Positions 53,154-64,000 of a stretch of DNA of 64,000 nucleotides are shown here, piece by piece. The stretch's first letter is position 1. Each line of letters starts with the position of its first letter. This DNA is from Fratercula arctica (lineage: Eukaryota; Chordata; Aves; Charadriiformes; Alcidae): contig CANTUZ010000001.1 of the NCBI GenBank assembly GCA_947846985.1, positions 108,331,757 to 108,395,756 on the forward strand, given 5' to 3'. The position numbers and the translations under genes were made by a program. The notes under the pieces are model-generated. The model saw only the letters and a program-made list of their open reading frames with translations, was not told the DNA's origin and did no database searches.

Positions 53154-55012
53154 AATCCACAGTCTCAACTTCACATTTAACAGCCTTGCTTTTGGTATGA
53201 AAGGCATTTGACAAGTGAACCCATTATGATAATCAGGAGTGCTGCTCTAACAACTGCTGTCAGGCAAAGAGCTTCTGTTCTCTCTCTCCTCTCTTCCTAC
53301 TCCTTTGCTTAACAGCTAAATTCAGTGAATAGACTTAAGCTGTAAACAAATAACTCTTAAATAAACTGGAACTTTGGGGCCCGGCTTTCAACTTCTATGT
53401 TTTCCTGTCCCTTCTGAAATAAAAGGAAAAAAAAAAAAAGAAGTTTTCTATAGATTCTGATTTTGCATTACAAGAAGTAGCTACATGAACAAAAAAAGGC
53501 ATTACTGCTAAACATAAGCTTACTGCTTTAAATGATAGGGTACAGTAGGGTGAAAAATGCCTATCCAATGTTAACGCAGCTGTATCACCATAGTTTAATC
53601 TTACACAGTAATGAAATAACCTATCATGTGTTGCACATGTGTTTGTTAGGCTTATACAAGACAAGCAGTATACTGGTACAACTATTTTGTCAAGAAAACC
53701 ATGCTCTAACCAAAATAGTTGGGCTGCTCTAATAAGTATGTACAGATTCATTTATGTGTTTGAACTCTGTCCGTTTACAGACTACGGGATTATTCAACAT
53801 GTGGGTTTTGGTTAAGCGCTGATTCCAAAATTGGTAACTGGAAGAGTAATTAAGATCATTATCTTACTAGTGCAAATTTTCAAAACAAGGTAATTGAGAC
53901 CAAAATTTGATTTCTTTATTCCCTGCAGTTTTATTTGTGGTTTTGCTTTCAACTTGAAAGTGGAGCCAAGGTCACAGAATATTTCAATAACCTACAGTGA
54001 ATGACTGCTAAATGTCATTCCCTTGAACACAATTACAACTTCAAAAAAGAAGTGCATTGTCCATTTGCTCTAAATGCATCTTTGATGGATGCTTCTGTAT
54101 CTTTGTGATAGATTTCCCCTCCCCCATAACTTAATTGGATGAAGTCTTACATTGTTGTAATAATCAAAGGTGATATAAAATCAATTAGAAATTGGTCTGG
54201 CATTATGACACTGAGATTTTTGGATTAGATTCTAGGTACAAAGTAATCAAAGTGCTTAACCTTCTAGACTATAAGAGTTTTAGGGGTTAATTTTCACTCA
54301 AAATCATGATTATATTTGTAATTAGGCAACACTGTTGTTAGTAGTATAACTTCTTTTGATACAACTCAAATCAAATTATCATTCAAAATCTTAATTGTTA
54401 AGCTGAGTAACTGGAAAAAGGTAAGTGACCTCTTAGTTCATCCTGGTAATCCAATAGTTTGTTTCGTTCTGATGTGACTGATATCACAATGATGGGTTTG
54501 TTCTTATTTGTCCCATCAGTTTTCTGTACGATGTATCAGATGCCCTTCAAAATGGGTTCTGCCTTTGGGCAAGTAGAATGTAAATCTGGCTCTTAAGTTG
54601 AGTCTAACTGGGGGGAAAGAAAGCGGTTAGTAGACTGCTTCTAAAAAGAAAATGTGAATCACAGCAGTGATGGTAGCAATTTGCATATATTTCTTTATAG
54701 ATTAAAGATATTGTTACAAATATGGACTATTCTCCATCCTCGTCTCATTCTGTTGAAACATTCCTACCTCACGCCTACTAAAAATTGGTCAATAGAATTT
54801 TAATCCTGATGAAATCACTGACAAAATATCCATTATTTCAATGTGTCAGATGTTCATACATGAAGTTCAGGCTTTATGAGACTAATACAGATAAATATGC
54901 ATTAGTTTATTGAGAGGAAATATGGCTCTAGCTGATATTCCTATTTTGACTGCAGGAGGTGATTTTCTGCTCTTTTTTGCTACCTATAAGTAATACTTAT
55001 ATATTTTTTGGA

Positions 55013-55150
55013 AGAAAAAAAAAAAAACAAACAAAAAACAACCCACAAACGAACAACAACAACAAAAAACCACACATCCCCAAAAAAACCCAAAACAAAC
55101 AAAAAACCTCCAAAACCAACAATCAAAAAACCAACCCAAAAAAAACCCCA
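55013..55150. repeat. A/C-rich tract of about 138 bp
   Basis: Starts with A14 and continues as A and C almost only (three T and a single G) to a CCCC at the right edge. The frames across it are Lys/Pro/Asn/Thr-rich artefacts. Confidence 0.88.
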
Positions 55151-57209
55151 CTGTCTGTCCAGAAAGATTCACTGCACAGCAGAATTAGGGTGACTCTTAC
55201 AAGAACGTTATTGAATAGACTATATGTGTTTAAAAAGGCTATGTAGAACACAATTGGTACATAAAGGCAAGCATTTCCTCTTTGCTCTGAAAGGTCAGCT
55301 GTTGATGCCTATCACATTTAGGCCCTTATCCTCTGAGAAGACCTGAGCAATAAATGCCACTGATCCTGAGTGCCTGGGCCACAATGATAGTAATTGTCTA
55401 GCTTTTATTTCCCTTTCTTTCTGCTTCAGGTATATCCAGTTCTATTTTGTTTCATCAAAATGGATGAAAAAAAAAAGTTGCAAGCCATCTACTTAACACA
55501 GTTTAGGTGATAGGATTAGAAATGTACGTTTTTTCGTATAGTCAATGGAGACAAGTTTTTCCTAGGCGGTAATTCAGATGACATCAGTTGGAAGGTATGA
55601 ATACCCACTTGGATGTTTACATTTTAGATACTTTGTACCCCTTTAGTAAAACACCTAGCAAAGGAAATTCATTGTGCTCTATAGAAACTAATATTTTGGA
55701 GCCTGGATTACTACTAGGAACATATCATAAAGTTGGTATTGCTTGGAGCATATTTTTTAGGAGGGAGCTGATAACTTTGTATGTGTGGACAAATAGCTGC
55801 ATTACCTTGGTGTCTTTCTCCCTCAGGCTTTTTCTTCTCTTATTTTATTCACATTGAAATCTTTTGCATCTGTTTATATAATTCCAAAACCTGTTCAAAG
55901 CCAAGATTTGATTTTGAGTTTTATTCTTGGCTCTTCCACCAATCTGTTTAACCATTTATTGTCTGTCACAGAAGTGTCTTTCTTACCCTGTACACATATT
56001 AGGAATCATTAAATTTGTCACTAGAGGATAAGCATCACATGGAAAAGCTCTGTAATGCACACAAGGTGCAGTCTATTGACATTACATCATATGCCTTGTT
56101 ATATTACCAAAACAATTAAGTTATCTAGTATCAACACTGCATGTACACATCACATCATTTTTAAATCAAAGCACTTAGAAGCAAAGAAATGAATAATTAA
56201 GAACACATAAAACTTATGCTGCCCACACAGTAAGTACATTATTCTTATCAAGACTTTTACCTTAATAGACTATAAGCTCTTCAATGAAGGAAGATTTTTG
56301 CTGTTGCTCTTCCATGCTTGTCTGCTGTCTAACAGAAGAGGACCCTGTCTGCTCTATAGCAAAAGTGGAGGAAACCAAGGAATATCCCTTGTCTTAAAAA
56401 ATGATATGCAGCTCAGCTAGCAATTTTAATTCTGCTCTAAGCTGATCATTATTCAGTCTGTAATAATTTTTGAGTATAACTGCTTGGCCATTGTTTAATT
56501 TTGATTTTTTTTTTTTTTCTACCTGAGCAAAAATTTTCTCCTGTGGAAACTGCACTGAGACCACAGATGCCAAGAACTCATGCCATAAAAGAGCAATCTT
56601 ACCTGAACTGCCAAATGTTAACCATAAGAATGTTTTTGATTGTCCTGTAAAATGAGCATACCAAAATAGCCTCTACCCTAAACAAGCCGCCTGACTGGGA
56701 ATTAGTGGTTAGCACAGGGAAGGAAAGAAACTCTTCTCTGCCACAGCAGGATGTGTCATACATTGCTTCGTGCAGTTGGTCCCATCCAGTTCATGACTTC
56801 TGCCACTAGCATTTTAGCTTTCTTCTTCCATGCTTCATCTCTCAGACCATCTGTATAGCAAGGTGACTTACGAGTCTGAAGCCATAGCAGCCTGGTTTTT
56901 GACACAACCCTATCCATAGTCATGTACCAGTACTGGATATGCTCCAAGACACTTTCACTAAAGAGGCCTGTGTCTTCACTGCACAATCTGTGATGAGCCT
57001 AATTGGCACACCTGCTTTCAGGCTGTTGTTGGGAAAACTTGCATGATGCGATTTTAAGTGTGTTACTACTCTGAAAACCTTTTTCTAAGTTTATGTTACT
57101 GTATACATCCCAAATCTTAAGATTTCAAATTTTTTTTTTTTTTCCTCTGGTTTTGCTTCATTTTGCAAAATGTTGTAAATGCCTGGCATTAGGTTTTGTC
57201 ATATATGTG

Positions 57210-57233
57210 TGTGTGTATATATATATACACACA
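57210..57233. repeat. TG/TA dinucleotide repeat forming a 24-bp palindrome
   Basis: TGTGTG, then TA units, then CACACA: a simple repeat whose halves are exact complements. Confidence 0.93.
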
Positions 57234-58689
57234 TATATATAATTTCTTAACTAACAAAAAGAAGCTTAGGAGAAAAAAAAGACATTTTAGAATATACTTT
57301 AAACAGTAAAAATCTTGGGAAGGCTGTGAGGAATTGCATATATAATAAAAAAATAATAAAAATTCCATATATAATAAGAAAAAATTAAAATATCTAAAAT
57401 ACATATAGTTGCTTATGTCATAAAAAATAATAAAAAAATCTGCTCAACCTTTCAGTTCTCAGAGTCCCTTTGCTTTAAGATTAGGCAGAAAGTGCATGAG
57501 CTATCACAGTTTAGTAGTTATTTAGACATTTGAGGGTTTTTTTAATAGGATTTCCATCCATTCAACCTTCCATACTCCCTTCCATTTCACAGTTGTAATT
57601 TATATTCTTATGTCATACATGTATTTAGAAAAAGCATGCACATAAATAGATCGTATAAATGTTGATGAACTGAAGAGTCATGCAGTATTGTTTTTAAGAT
57701 TTACTGTATCTACCTCTTGTCTGCCTGGATCTTTGATGAACTTTCCCCAAGCCTGTCTTTATTTTTTTTTTCCAATCTCTAAACTATTTCCAGCAGTGGG
57801 TTCTGTTTGTTTACTCTTTATATTAATTTAGTACTGAAGATTTCCTTTCTCACTGTAATATATAATTTTTTTTTTTTTTTCCAAAATAACTTAGCTCCAC
57901 CCCTGTAGCAACACTTATTCTACAATGCTGAAACAAAGCTTGTTTGTTGTCCTGGAATGCTTATTTAATATTTCATGAACTCTGGAAATAATAAAAAGTA
58001 TTTAATTTCTGGAAAATTTTGCTTGCTGAGATTTAGAAAAGATGAATTCTCTCCCTTCTGCTTAAGAGACACTAAAATGTGTATTCTTATCCCACTTGCT
58101 TAACACTCACCTCTGTGTAGATAAAAGCTCTAGTTCTAATCTCACGGTCCTTATTGACTGTTCCTCACAAAACCATGCTTCTTTGTTTTGGGGTATTACA
58201 TTCACAATATCAACTTTCTGAATTTGGAGGACCTCAAACCATATTCCAGTGCTCAGGTAAGGCCTTTTAAAAGCTTCCAGAGTTGATGGACAAGCTATTG
58301 CTTGTAGTGCCATTTAGGCACTACACTTACATGCAAGGAGGAGGGACAGAAATGATCTGAGGAGGAAGATGACCCAACAGGTTAGGTACACTCAGAGCTG
58401 GAGTCATGTAAGGATCTGGCTTTACGTATGTAATCTTGACTATTTCTTGATCTGTCTGTTCCAATGTCCTCAGCGGCAGAATAAGATTAATCCTATTTAT
58501 CAACCAGTGGTAGTGGATCACTAATCAGTCAGAATGCATACAATTAAATATAATTTATGTGTATTGGTAGCATATCAGTGATTCTGCAGGCAATCATGAC
58601 TTGATGCCTATTTTCAGCTGGCAATGGCTGGCAGAAGCCCCTTGGCAAACTCCCAGGAGGGATAACGTGCAACCTTCGAAGGGTGATAA

Positions 58690-58745
58690 CAATTTACTAT
58701 TGGAACAGTTTGCCTAGGAGAATGGTAGGTTTTCCACCATTCAAA
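58690..58745 (+). mobile_element. Possible very old CR1-like 3' remnant
   Basis: ATTGGAACAGTTTGCCTAGG followed by ACCATTCAAAGTATTTACG parallels the CR1 block that encodes [10 protein letters not shown] and EVFK. Only about 55 bp, no terminal repeat; could be coincidence. Confidence 0.3.
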
Positions 58746-58849
58746 GTATTTACGTCCAGAAGGCATGTTTTTGCCTAATATATGTGTTAGCCGGACCCTC
58801 CATCGAGGGCCGAGCGGCTCCGTCTGCCCTTGCCTGCGGGCGCCCCCTC

Positions 58850-58879
58850 GGGCCGGGCCGGGCCGGGCCGGGCCGGGCC
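58850..58879 (+). repeat. GGGCC pentamer array, six units
   Basis: Six perfect GGGCC units followed by AGGCC, inside the CpG island. On the + strand it can form G-quadruplex, on the - strand i-motif structures. Confidence 0.95.
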
Positions 58880-58886
58880 AGGCCGA

Positions 58887-58944
58887 CTGCCGCTGTCCGC
58901 GGTGCTGAAGCGCGGCTGCCGCTGTCCGCGGTGCTGAAGCGCGG
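58887..58944 (+). repeat. 29-bp exact tandem duplication
   Basis: Two identical adjacent 29-bp units (58887-58915 and 58916-58944), each beginning CTGCCGCTGTCCGCGG and ending GCGCGG, 8 bases after the GGGCC array. Confidence 0.95.
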
Positions 58945-59123
58945 TGGCAGCAGCCCGCCGGAGCGCGGCAACTTTCCGACTCCGCCCGTGCGTGCGTCCG
59001 CTCGGGCACATTTCCCGGGAGCGCGGCCTGTAATTAAACTAACTCCTCCCTTCGGCTGCAATAATTGCACCGCCAGAAGCCGGTAGGAACGGGTGCCTTC
59101 CTCTTGCTCTCCATCCCCACTCC

Positions 59124-59147
59124 TTTTTTTTTTTTTTTTTTTTTTTT
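59124..59147. repeat. T24 homopolymer inside the CpG island
   Basis: Uninterrupted T run splitting the island into two GC-rich halves; nucleosome-excluding poly(dA:dT) is common in promoters. Confidence 0.9.
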
Positions 59148-59224
59148 AATTTATTTTCTTTAACAGAGCGAGTAAGCTTGCTCCGCCTGGACTGTGAAAA
59201 CTACTGACCGTGCCCTCCGGGGGA

Positions 59225-59231
59225 TTAAATA
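59225..59231 (+). promoter_or_regulatory. TATA-like element
   Basis: TTAAATA within the island, upstream of the first donor at 59341. A start about 25-30 nt downstream would give a first exon of roughly 85 nt. Weak consensus; many CpG promoters lack TATA. Confidence 0.3.
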
Positions 59232-59340
59232 CCAGCGGGATCTGCCCACCGCCCTTCCCCGACAAACTTCCCCGTCCACGCCTCCCGCATTTCCTGGGAC
59301 TGCGTTTCGGGGCTCCCGGTGCCCCCCTCCCGCCCCCCAG

Positions 59341-59346
59341 GTAAGA
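59341..59346 (+). promoter_or_regulatory. Candidate first-exon splice donor
   Basis: CAG|GTAAGA, close to the ideal U1 site, directly after the C-rich end of the candidate first exon. A second candidate, CAG|GTAACT, has its GT at 59545. Confidence 0.45.
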
Positions 59347-59422
59347 GAAAAAGGGAAAAGGGAGGAGGGGAAGGTGAAACCCTGCGGTTTATCCTCCCCT
59401 CAAGGCAGCGGAACGAGACGGG

Positions 59423-59449
59423 GGCTGGGCGGGGCAGCCCCGCCCAGCC
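59423..59449. repeat. 13-bp inverted repeat with GC boxes
   Basis: Arms GGCTGGGCGGGGC and its exact complement separated by one A. Each arm contains an Sp1-type GGGCGGGGC box, so the site presents two boxes head to head. Confidence 0.93.
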
Positions 59450-59669
59450 GCCCCACGGGATGCGTGGCGAAGCGGCCGCCTCTCCACGGTGCCTTCCCGG
59501 TGTGTCTGACAACGGGTGGTCCCTCGGCAGGAGCCTTCCGCCAGGTAACTTCCCGAAGTTTTGCTGGGGTTGGAGCAGCGGCCGGGGGGTGGCTAAGGTG
59601 GGGAAGTTCGCGGGGGCGGGAGAGCTGTGCGGAGCCCAGGGGCAAAATACATCACGGGGTAGTGGGGAT

Positions 59670-62600
59670 AATGCCTGGAGCAAAACTGCGCTTTGCTTCC
59701 AGTTGGGCTTGTTCTGGGCATCCCTCAAAATCTTAATGGCAAAGCAAAGGGAGAAATCAGTAAAACGCTGCTGTGAAGAAAAGGCATAGGAGTTTTGCTC
59801 GTTTATTCTCTTTTACCTACAGCTTAATGCATAAAAATGCCAAAGACTCTTATTTCAAATTATGGATTACAATACACAAAGCAGTTTAGCTCATAAAAGG
59901 TATTAGAGTATAGTATGTAAATTGGAAATTGCATACTTCCTTTATTAATCTGGGACCAGTGTAATACATTCAATTTTGTTGATGTTAATAGTAAGAAAGT
60001 TAGGCAATAAAAATAGTTGTAATTAGCTTTGGGAGCAGTAGTACAAATGCAAATGAGTTTGGCACTTCAGTACCGGCACGTTTCACCAAAGAAAATCCAA
60101 CCTTATAAATTTAAGCCCTATGCAACCAACACACTAGGAGGCCTTTCCTTTGCAGTTTTCATAACTTTGGATAAGAGGAAAGATATCCATTGCATACATA
60201 TGTGTATAAATAAATAATTTATGGTCATGAAGGAACATTAATACTTGAGATAGGTTGTTACACAGGCCTTTAGGATTGCAGAAATACTCTCTAATTTTAT
60301 TGTTCAAAAACTCAGGTCAACAATAACCAGGGTAAAAGCTGTAAATCAGGGGAAATAACTATCCTGCTAGCCAAAGATATGACTCGTTATTTAAAGTTGT
60401 TGATACTGGGTCACTTATTTCAGATTTAACCTGCAATATATATACACTCCATGAAATAAAATACTTGTGGAAAATCAACCCTATTTTATTCCTGCTGTTG
60501 TGGAAATTAAGAGTGGAAATTAAGAATGGAAATTAATCGTGGAGTTACATGTTATGTATTACATTTCAGGTACCTCTTTGCAGCTGGTACATGTTTCACT
60601 ACTTCTCTGGCATTTTTATAAAGCTGGAGATAGCAAATGCCCAGGTGGTTGAATTTGGTCATTACACAAAGTGTAAACCAGAAGTACAGAGACAAATTTT
60701 TTAAAAGGATTAATTCACTTGTTTCATGTCTCATGCTGAGCAGTGAGAAGTAGGTGTACTCTACTGCAGTTCAAATCTGATGTAAGTAGGTGTTTACCTG
60801 TATTCGTCCATCCAAGACTCCATTAACATGAGTCAGAGAAATAAGAATAATTAACATAGACACAGTATTTTCATAAGGATATCGATATAACTAACAGTTA
60901 CAATTTACATTCAGCTGTCAGTCTTACTTGGTAACATTAGTAACCCATGAACAATTGAAGAAAACCCAAAACAACAGACGTATAGGTTTCTTTTTAGTTA
61001 AAGTGTAGAAATTGCATGTAAATGTGTGGGTTTTCTCTCTTAAATGACCTTTACCTGTATGCAGAGGACCATCACCCAATCTAAGTGCTGCTCAAGCCTC
61101 TTATAGATTACTTATGGTGTGCTGTTTCTCTGAATAGCTCTCAAAATCAACAGAGAAAAATGTTTGTACTGAGGATTCCTTTACTCCAAAATTCCTAAAC
61201 TAAGCAGGTTATAAACAAACTTCAAAATGAATATGAAAAAGTCCCATCAATCCTATATCTGGTCATATAGAAATGAAAAGGAAAAGAAATAACTTTGTGA
61301 ATGAGAGCCATTTCTTAATATGTTTTTACTAAAATTCAGTGGGATTAATGTTTCTAATGTAAATTTTCATGCAGGTTCAAGTACTAGGTGAGTATTATTA
61401 CCTTCCTTTGTCCCTCATTGACTACTTCTTGTTTGTGCTAAAATGAAGGCTCTCAATTGCGAGAGGTCATCAGGCTTTTTCACAAGAAGCAATTGAAATT
61501 GCCTGACTTGCCTGTAAAACTGGAAGCCGAGTCATCTCTTTAAAGAATGTCTGGAACTGGTGTTTTTCTTTGTCGGTTATCTGAGCAATGGAGAAATGGT
61601 TTATCTTGGAATGTGTGGGTTTTTCTGTGGAATAACTGATCTTAATGAATGTGGGAAATTGGCATCAGATTAAATATTTATCCATGGTTCAGCTTATTGG
61701 AAAAACTTGAGTGCCTTCATCTCAAGAGCTTTGCCTTTAAACATTGAAGGCAGAGAACCTGTTCCAGGGTCAGCTAAAAATTATAAGGAACAACAAATGA
61801 CCACTTATGAAGCCTCTACTGGTGAAATATTTTGTAAGGAGAAAGCAGTCTGCACCTTTGGGGGAAAAAAAAAAGACCTGGAGCCCAAATACCTGTTCAT
61901 CTGAGTATCACAGTCACAATATTTAATTAGCCCCTGATATCCTGCTAAAACATGTTTAGCTTACTATGAGCGAGAGAAAAATATTTGCAGAAAATAGAAT
62001 AGTAGTAGCCTTTATGAAAGAGAGAGACAAGCAATGTGGCTACAATTGGAGCTGAGGCAGAAGTCACCCATACTGGACAACACGAAAAAGCCTAACTTGA
62101 CATCAGGGGTTAAATTTAGGTGAAAGTGGGAAAAATAATGGTAACCCTTGTCCAAAATACACTCAGTCAAGGTGTCAAAATGAGATATTGCTTTTATTAC
62201 ACTGTACTGATGCTCAGCCATTGATTTTTCTTTTATCTGCTGGGCTACTTCTCAATCAGCAGAATTTCTTCATCAGCACTACTTGGCACCTCACAACTGC
62301 ATGGGGTTTGACTGGGAGCTGTGGCTGGGCCTCTGTAAGGTGTCATGTCCTTGGCTATGGGGAAAACATAATATTACATTCACAGTAAACTATGCTGATT
62401 TTCACAGTGTAATGGTTTCTCCTTTTCTTACCTGTTTTAAAACATGATGTGGAAAGTAGCTTTGCTTTCTTCGTTAGGATAGCTTCTAAGACTCAAGGCC
62501 TCCAAGAATGTTAAAGCTTTTCTTTAAAACATAAGACAAATGTCCCACAGCAATAAATCCAAACCAACATTTGCAGAAGCTTTTCCTTCCCTGTTTTCCC

Positions 62601-64000
62601 CATAAACAAGACATTTCTGTCACAGAAATACGCTAGCTACGGCCTAGAATCGATGATATAAAATATTGGATGAATGATGGATTTAAGGTAACATTCTCAG
62701 GAAGCTTGGTCAGAATAAAGACTTTTCAGCTCACAGATAGCAAGCATCTGTCCTCAAAGTTGGGTCTGTCTAGCCCTGGTGGATCAGGTATTTTAAATCA
62801 CTAGATACAATGTTGTTATGTACAGGAAAGTTATTCAAAGAATTTCTTGAGGATTTTAAAATTTACTAGTTATCATGCTTTTTATCCTATAGAAGCCCAG
62901 GCAGATAAACTCCAGAGACATCCTTTAAAAGAGATATGTGTAATTCCAATAAATATTAAAACCTTCTAGACTACACTTGGAACACCTTTTGGTAAATTAT
63001 GCACTCTCTGAATACGTGAAAGTGTGATTACTGGTATGGGTGGAATATTAACTATCTCATTCCCCTGGGGTTTATGGCTACTTGTATTTTACATGTTCAA
63101 CGTAACAGGAAAAAAACCTAATCAACTGTTTTTACTCCCACTCAGAAAACGAGGTGAATTTTTGATCTTTCCCATTCTTCAGAGTTATTCTGCCCTGGAA
63201 TTTTTTTTTCAAGTCCATCAAGATTATTTTATGTTAGGCAAGGGGAATTTAGAAAAACAATTATGCCAATATTCCTTGGTAGTGGTAATAATGTAAAAAT
63301 ATGTAGTATATAAACACTGTAATTTAGTAAGTTAATAAATCATAGTCAGGTCTCTTAACTATACTGTGTGATGCCTCACTGGTATGTATTCAATAGATCA
63401 GCTTCCAGCTAATTCAGTTTTTCTAAACAGTCCTGTACAATATTATTATGTACATTTGTAACTGTACCAAAAAAAAAAAAAAAAAGGCAAAAGCTGGTAG
63501 GGACTAAACTTGCTCTCAGTCACACTTGGAAATCCTATGCATATCAAAAAGCACAACCGGGATGTATTTATTCATATGTTGGTGGTTAGGAAAGGTGGTG
63601 GTCTTGAACCTACTCAGACTTTACCGTGCTGCTTGCATGCACCTGAGCTGCTCCATAAATCAGACTGCAATCTCCCATCCCTTAGCTGCTTTCCATTAAG
63701 ACTTGCAAGTATTTTGACTGCTGCAAGAGACTGAATAATTGATTTATGCAGCCATGCTCCCACGTTGGGGAAGCTGTAGTGTAGTTCTGCTTCTGCGTTC
63801 CCAGGAGTGCATGGGGCTGCGTGGGTTCCTGTGCAAGTTCTAACAGTGATTTACCATTCCTGTTTCTGTATGACACATCCAGATATTTCAGAATGGTTTC
63901 CAGTCATTAAATATACCTTATGACACTCATGCAGATAGTTATTACGCTCGCTCTTCTGATGGGAGTAGGGATTTTTTTCCCTTATTATTTCTTGTTGAGT
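59670..64000. other. Downstream of CpG island, no exon recognised
   Basis: AT-rich; if the island is a promoter firing rightward this would be its first intron. A17 run near 63469. No repeat family or gene recognised. Confidence 0.5.

Larger units (their letters stand above)
45470..58780. other. Long intergenic stretch, no gene recognised
   Basis: About 13 kb of AT-rich sequence. Contains homopolymer T runs (46094-46120, 50953-50981), A/C-rich tracts (51890-51975, 55013-55150), a G-quadruplex motif (53127-53153), a TG/TA repeat palindrome (57210-57233) and possibly a very old CR1-like remnant near 58690-58745. All open frames are short or low-complexity. Confidence 0.5.
58788..59665 (+). promoter_or_regulatory. 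CpG island, probable promoter of a transcription unit running right
   Basis: About 880 bp of dense CpG and GC in an AT-rich region, the only clear CpG island in the window. It holds several GC boxes, including GGGCGGGGC in both orientations at 59423-59449, a TATA-like TTAAATA at 59225-59231, and + strand splice donors CAG|GTAAGA (exon end 59340) and CAG|GTAACT (exon end 59544). No comparable donor is seen on the - strand. The first exon would be non-coding: open frames here (59194-59736 and others) lack family resemblance and reflect composition. LIPI lies 39 kb away and points toward it, so it is not the LIPI promoter. Confidence 0.75.

Noticed and set aside
53395..53751. 118-codon antisense open frame
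   Set aside because: Ends in a homopolymer-coded Phe run; no domain or conservation evidence.
59194..59736. 180-codon frame and its antisense partners in the CpG island
   Set aside because: Pro/Arg/Gly-rich frames expected from GC composition; begins with GTG and runs across two consensus donors.
1..64000. CRISPR arrays, bacterial operons, viral genomes or other prokaryote-type systems
   Set aside because: None seen; the window is vertebrate nuclear DNA with introns, CR1 and LTR elements.

Overview
The window reads as nuclear DNA of a bird. Three CR1 LINE copies have the avian CR1 3' end. Two LTRs resemble the solo LTRs common in neoavian genomes. Exons are short, introns long, and the background is AT-rich apart from one CpG island. 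There is nothing bacterial, viral-genomic or CRISPR-like.

1-19.5 kb holds almost all of one split gene on the + strand. Ten exons can be followed from the end of the signal-peptide exon (1-32) to the stop codon at 19279-19281, with matching splice phases, GT/AG borders and no in-frame stop. The joined reading frame gives 447 residues; only the first few codons lie outside the window. The product is a pancreatic-lipase-family phospholipase A1 of the LIPH/LIPI pair, with an intact Ser-Asp-His triad and a 12-residue lid. Several diagnostic residues, a three-residue length difference in exon 2 and the gene-poor setting favour LIPI (phosphatidic acid-selective phospholipase A1 beta), although much of the protein still looks LIPH-like.

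19.5-58.7 kb has no protein-coding gene that I can support. It contains a 5'-truncated CR1 with a dead reverse transcriptase (about 20.48-22.13 kb), a CR1 tail (37.4 kb), two related solo LTRs (30.8 and 44.9 kb), a GC-rich patch with a perfect 20-bp palindrome (39.9-40.6 kb), A/C-rich tracts, homopolymers and a G-quadruplex motif.

58.8-59.7 kb is a clear CpG island with GC boxes, a TATA-like site and two consensus splice donors on the + strand. It is probably the promoter and non-coding first exon of another transcription unit running to the right. 59.7-64 kb shows no exon I can support and would be its first intron or intergenic DNA. No new biological system is evident; the most useful leads are the orphan CpG island with its internal repeats, the LIPI/LIPH question and the GC-rich palindromic patch.
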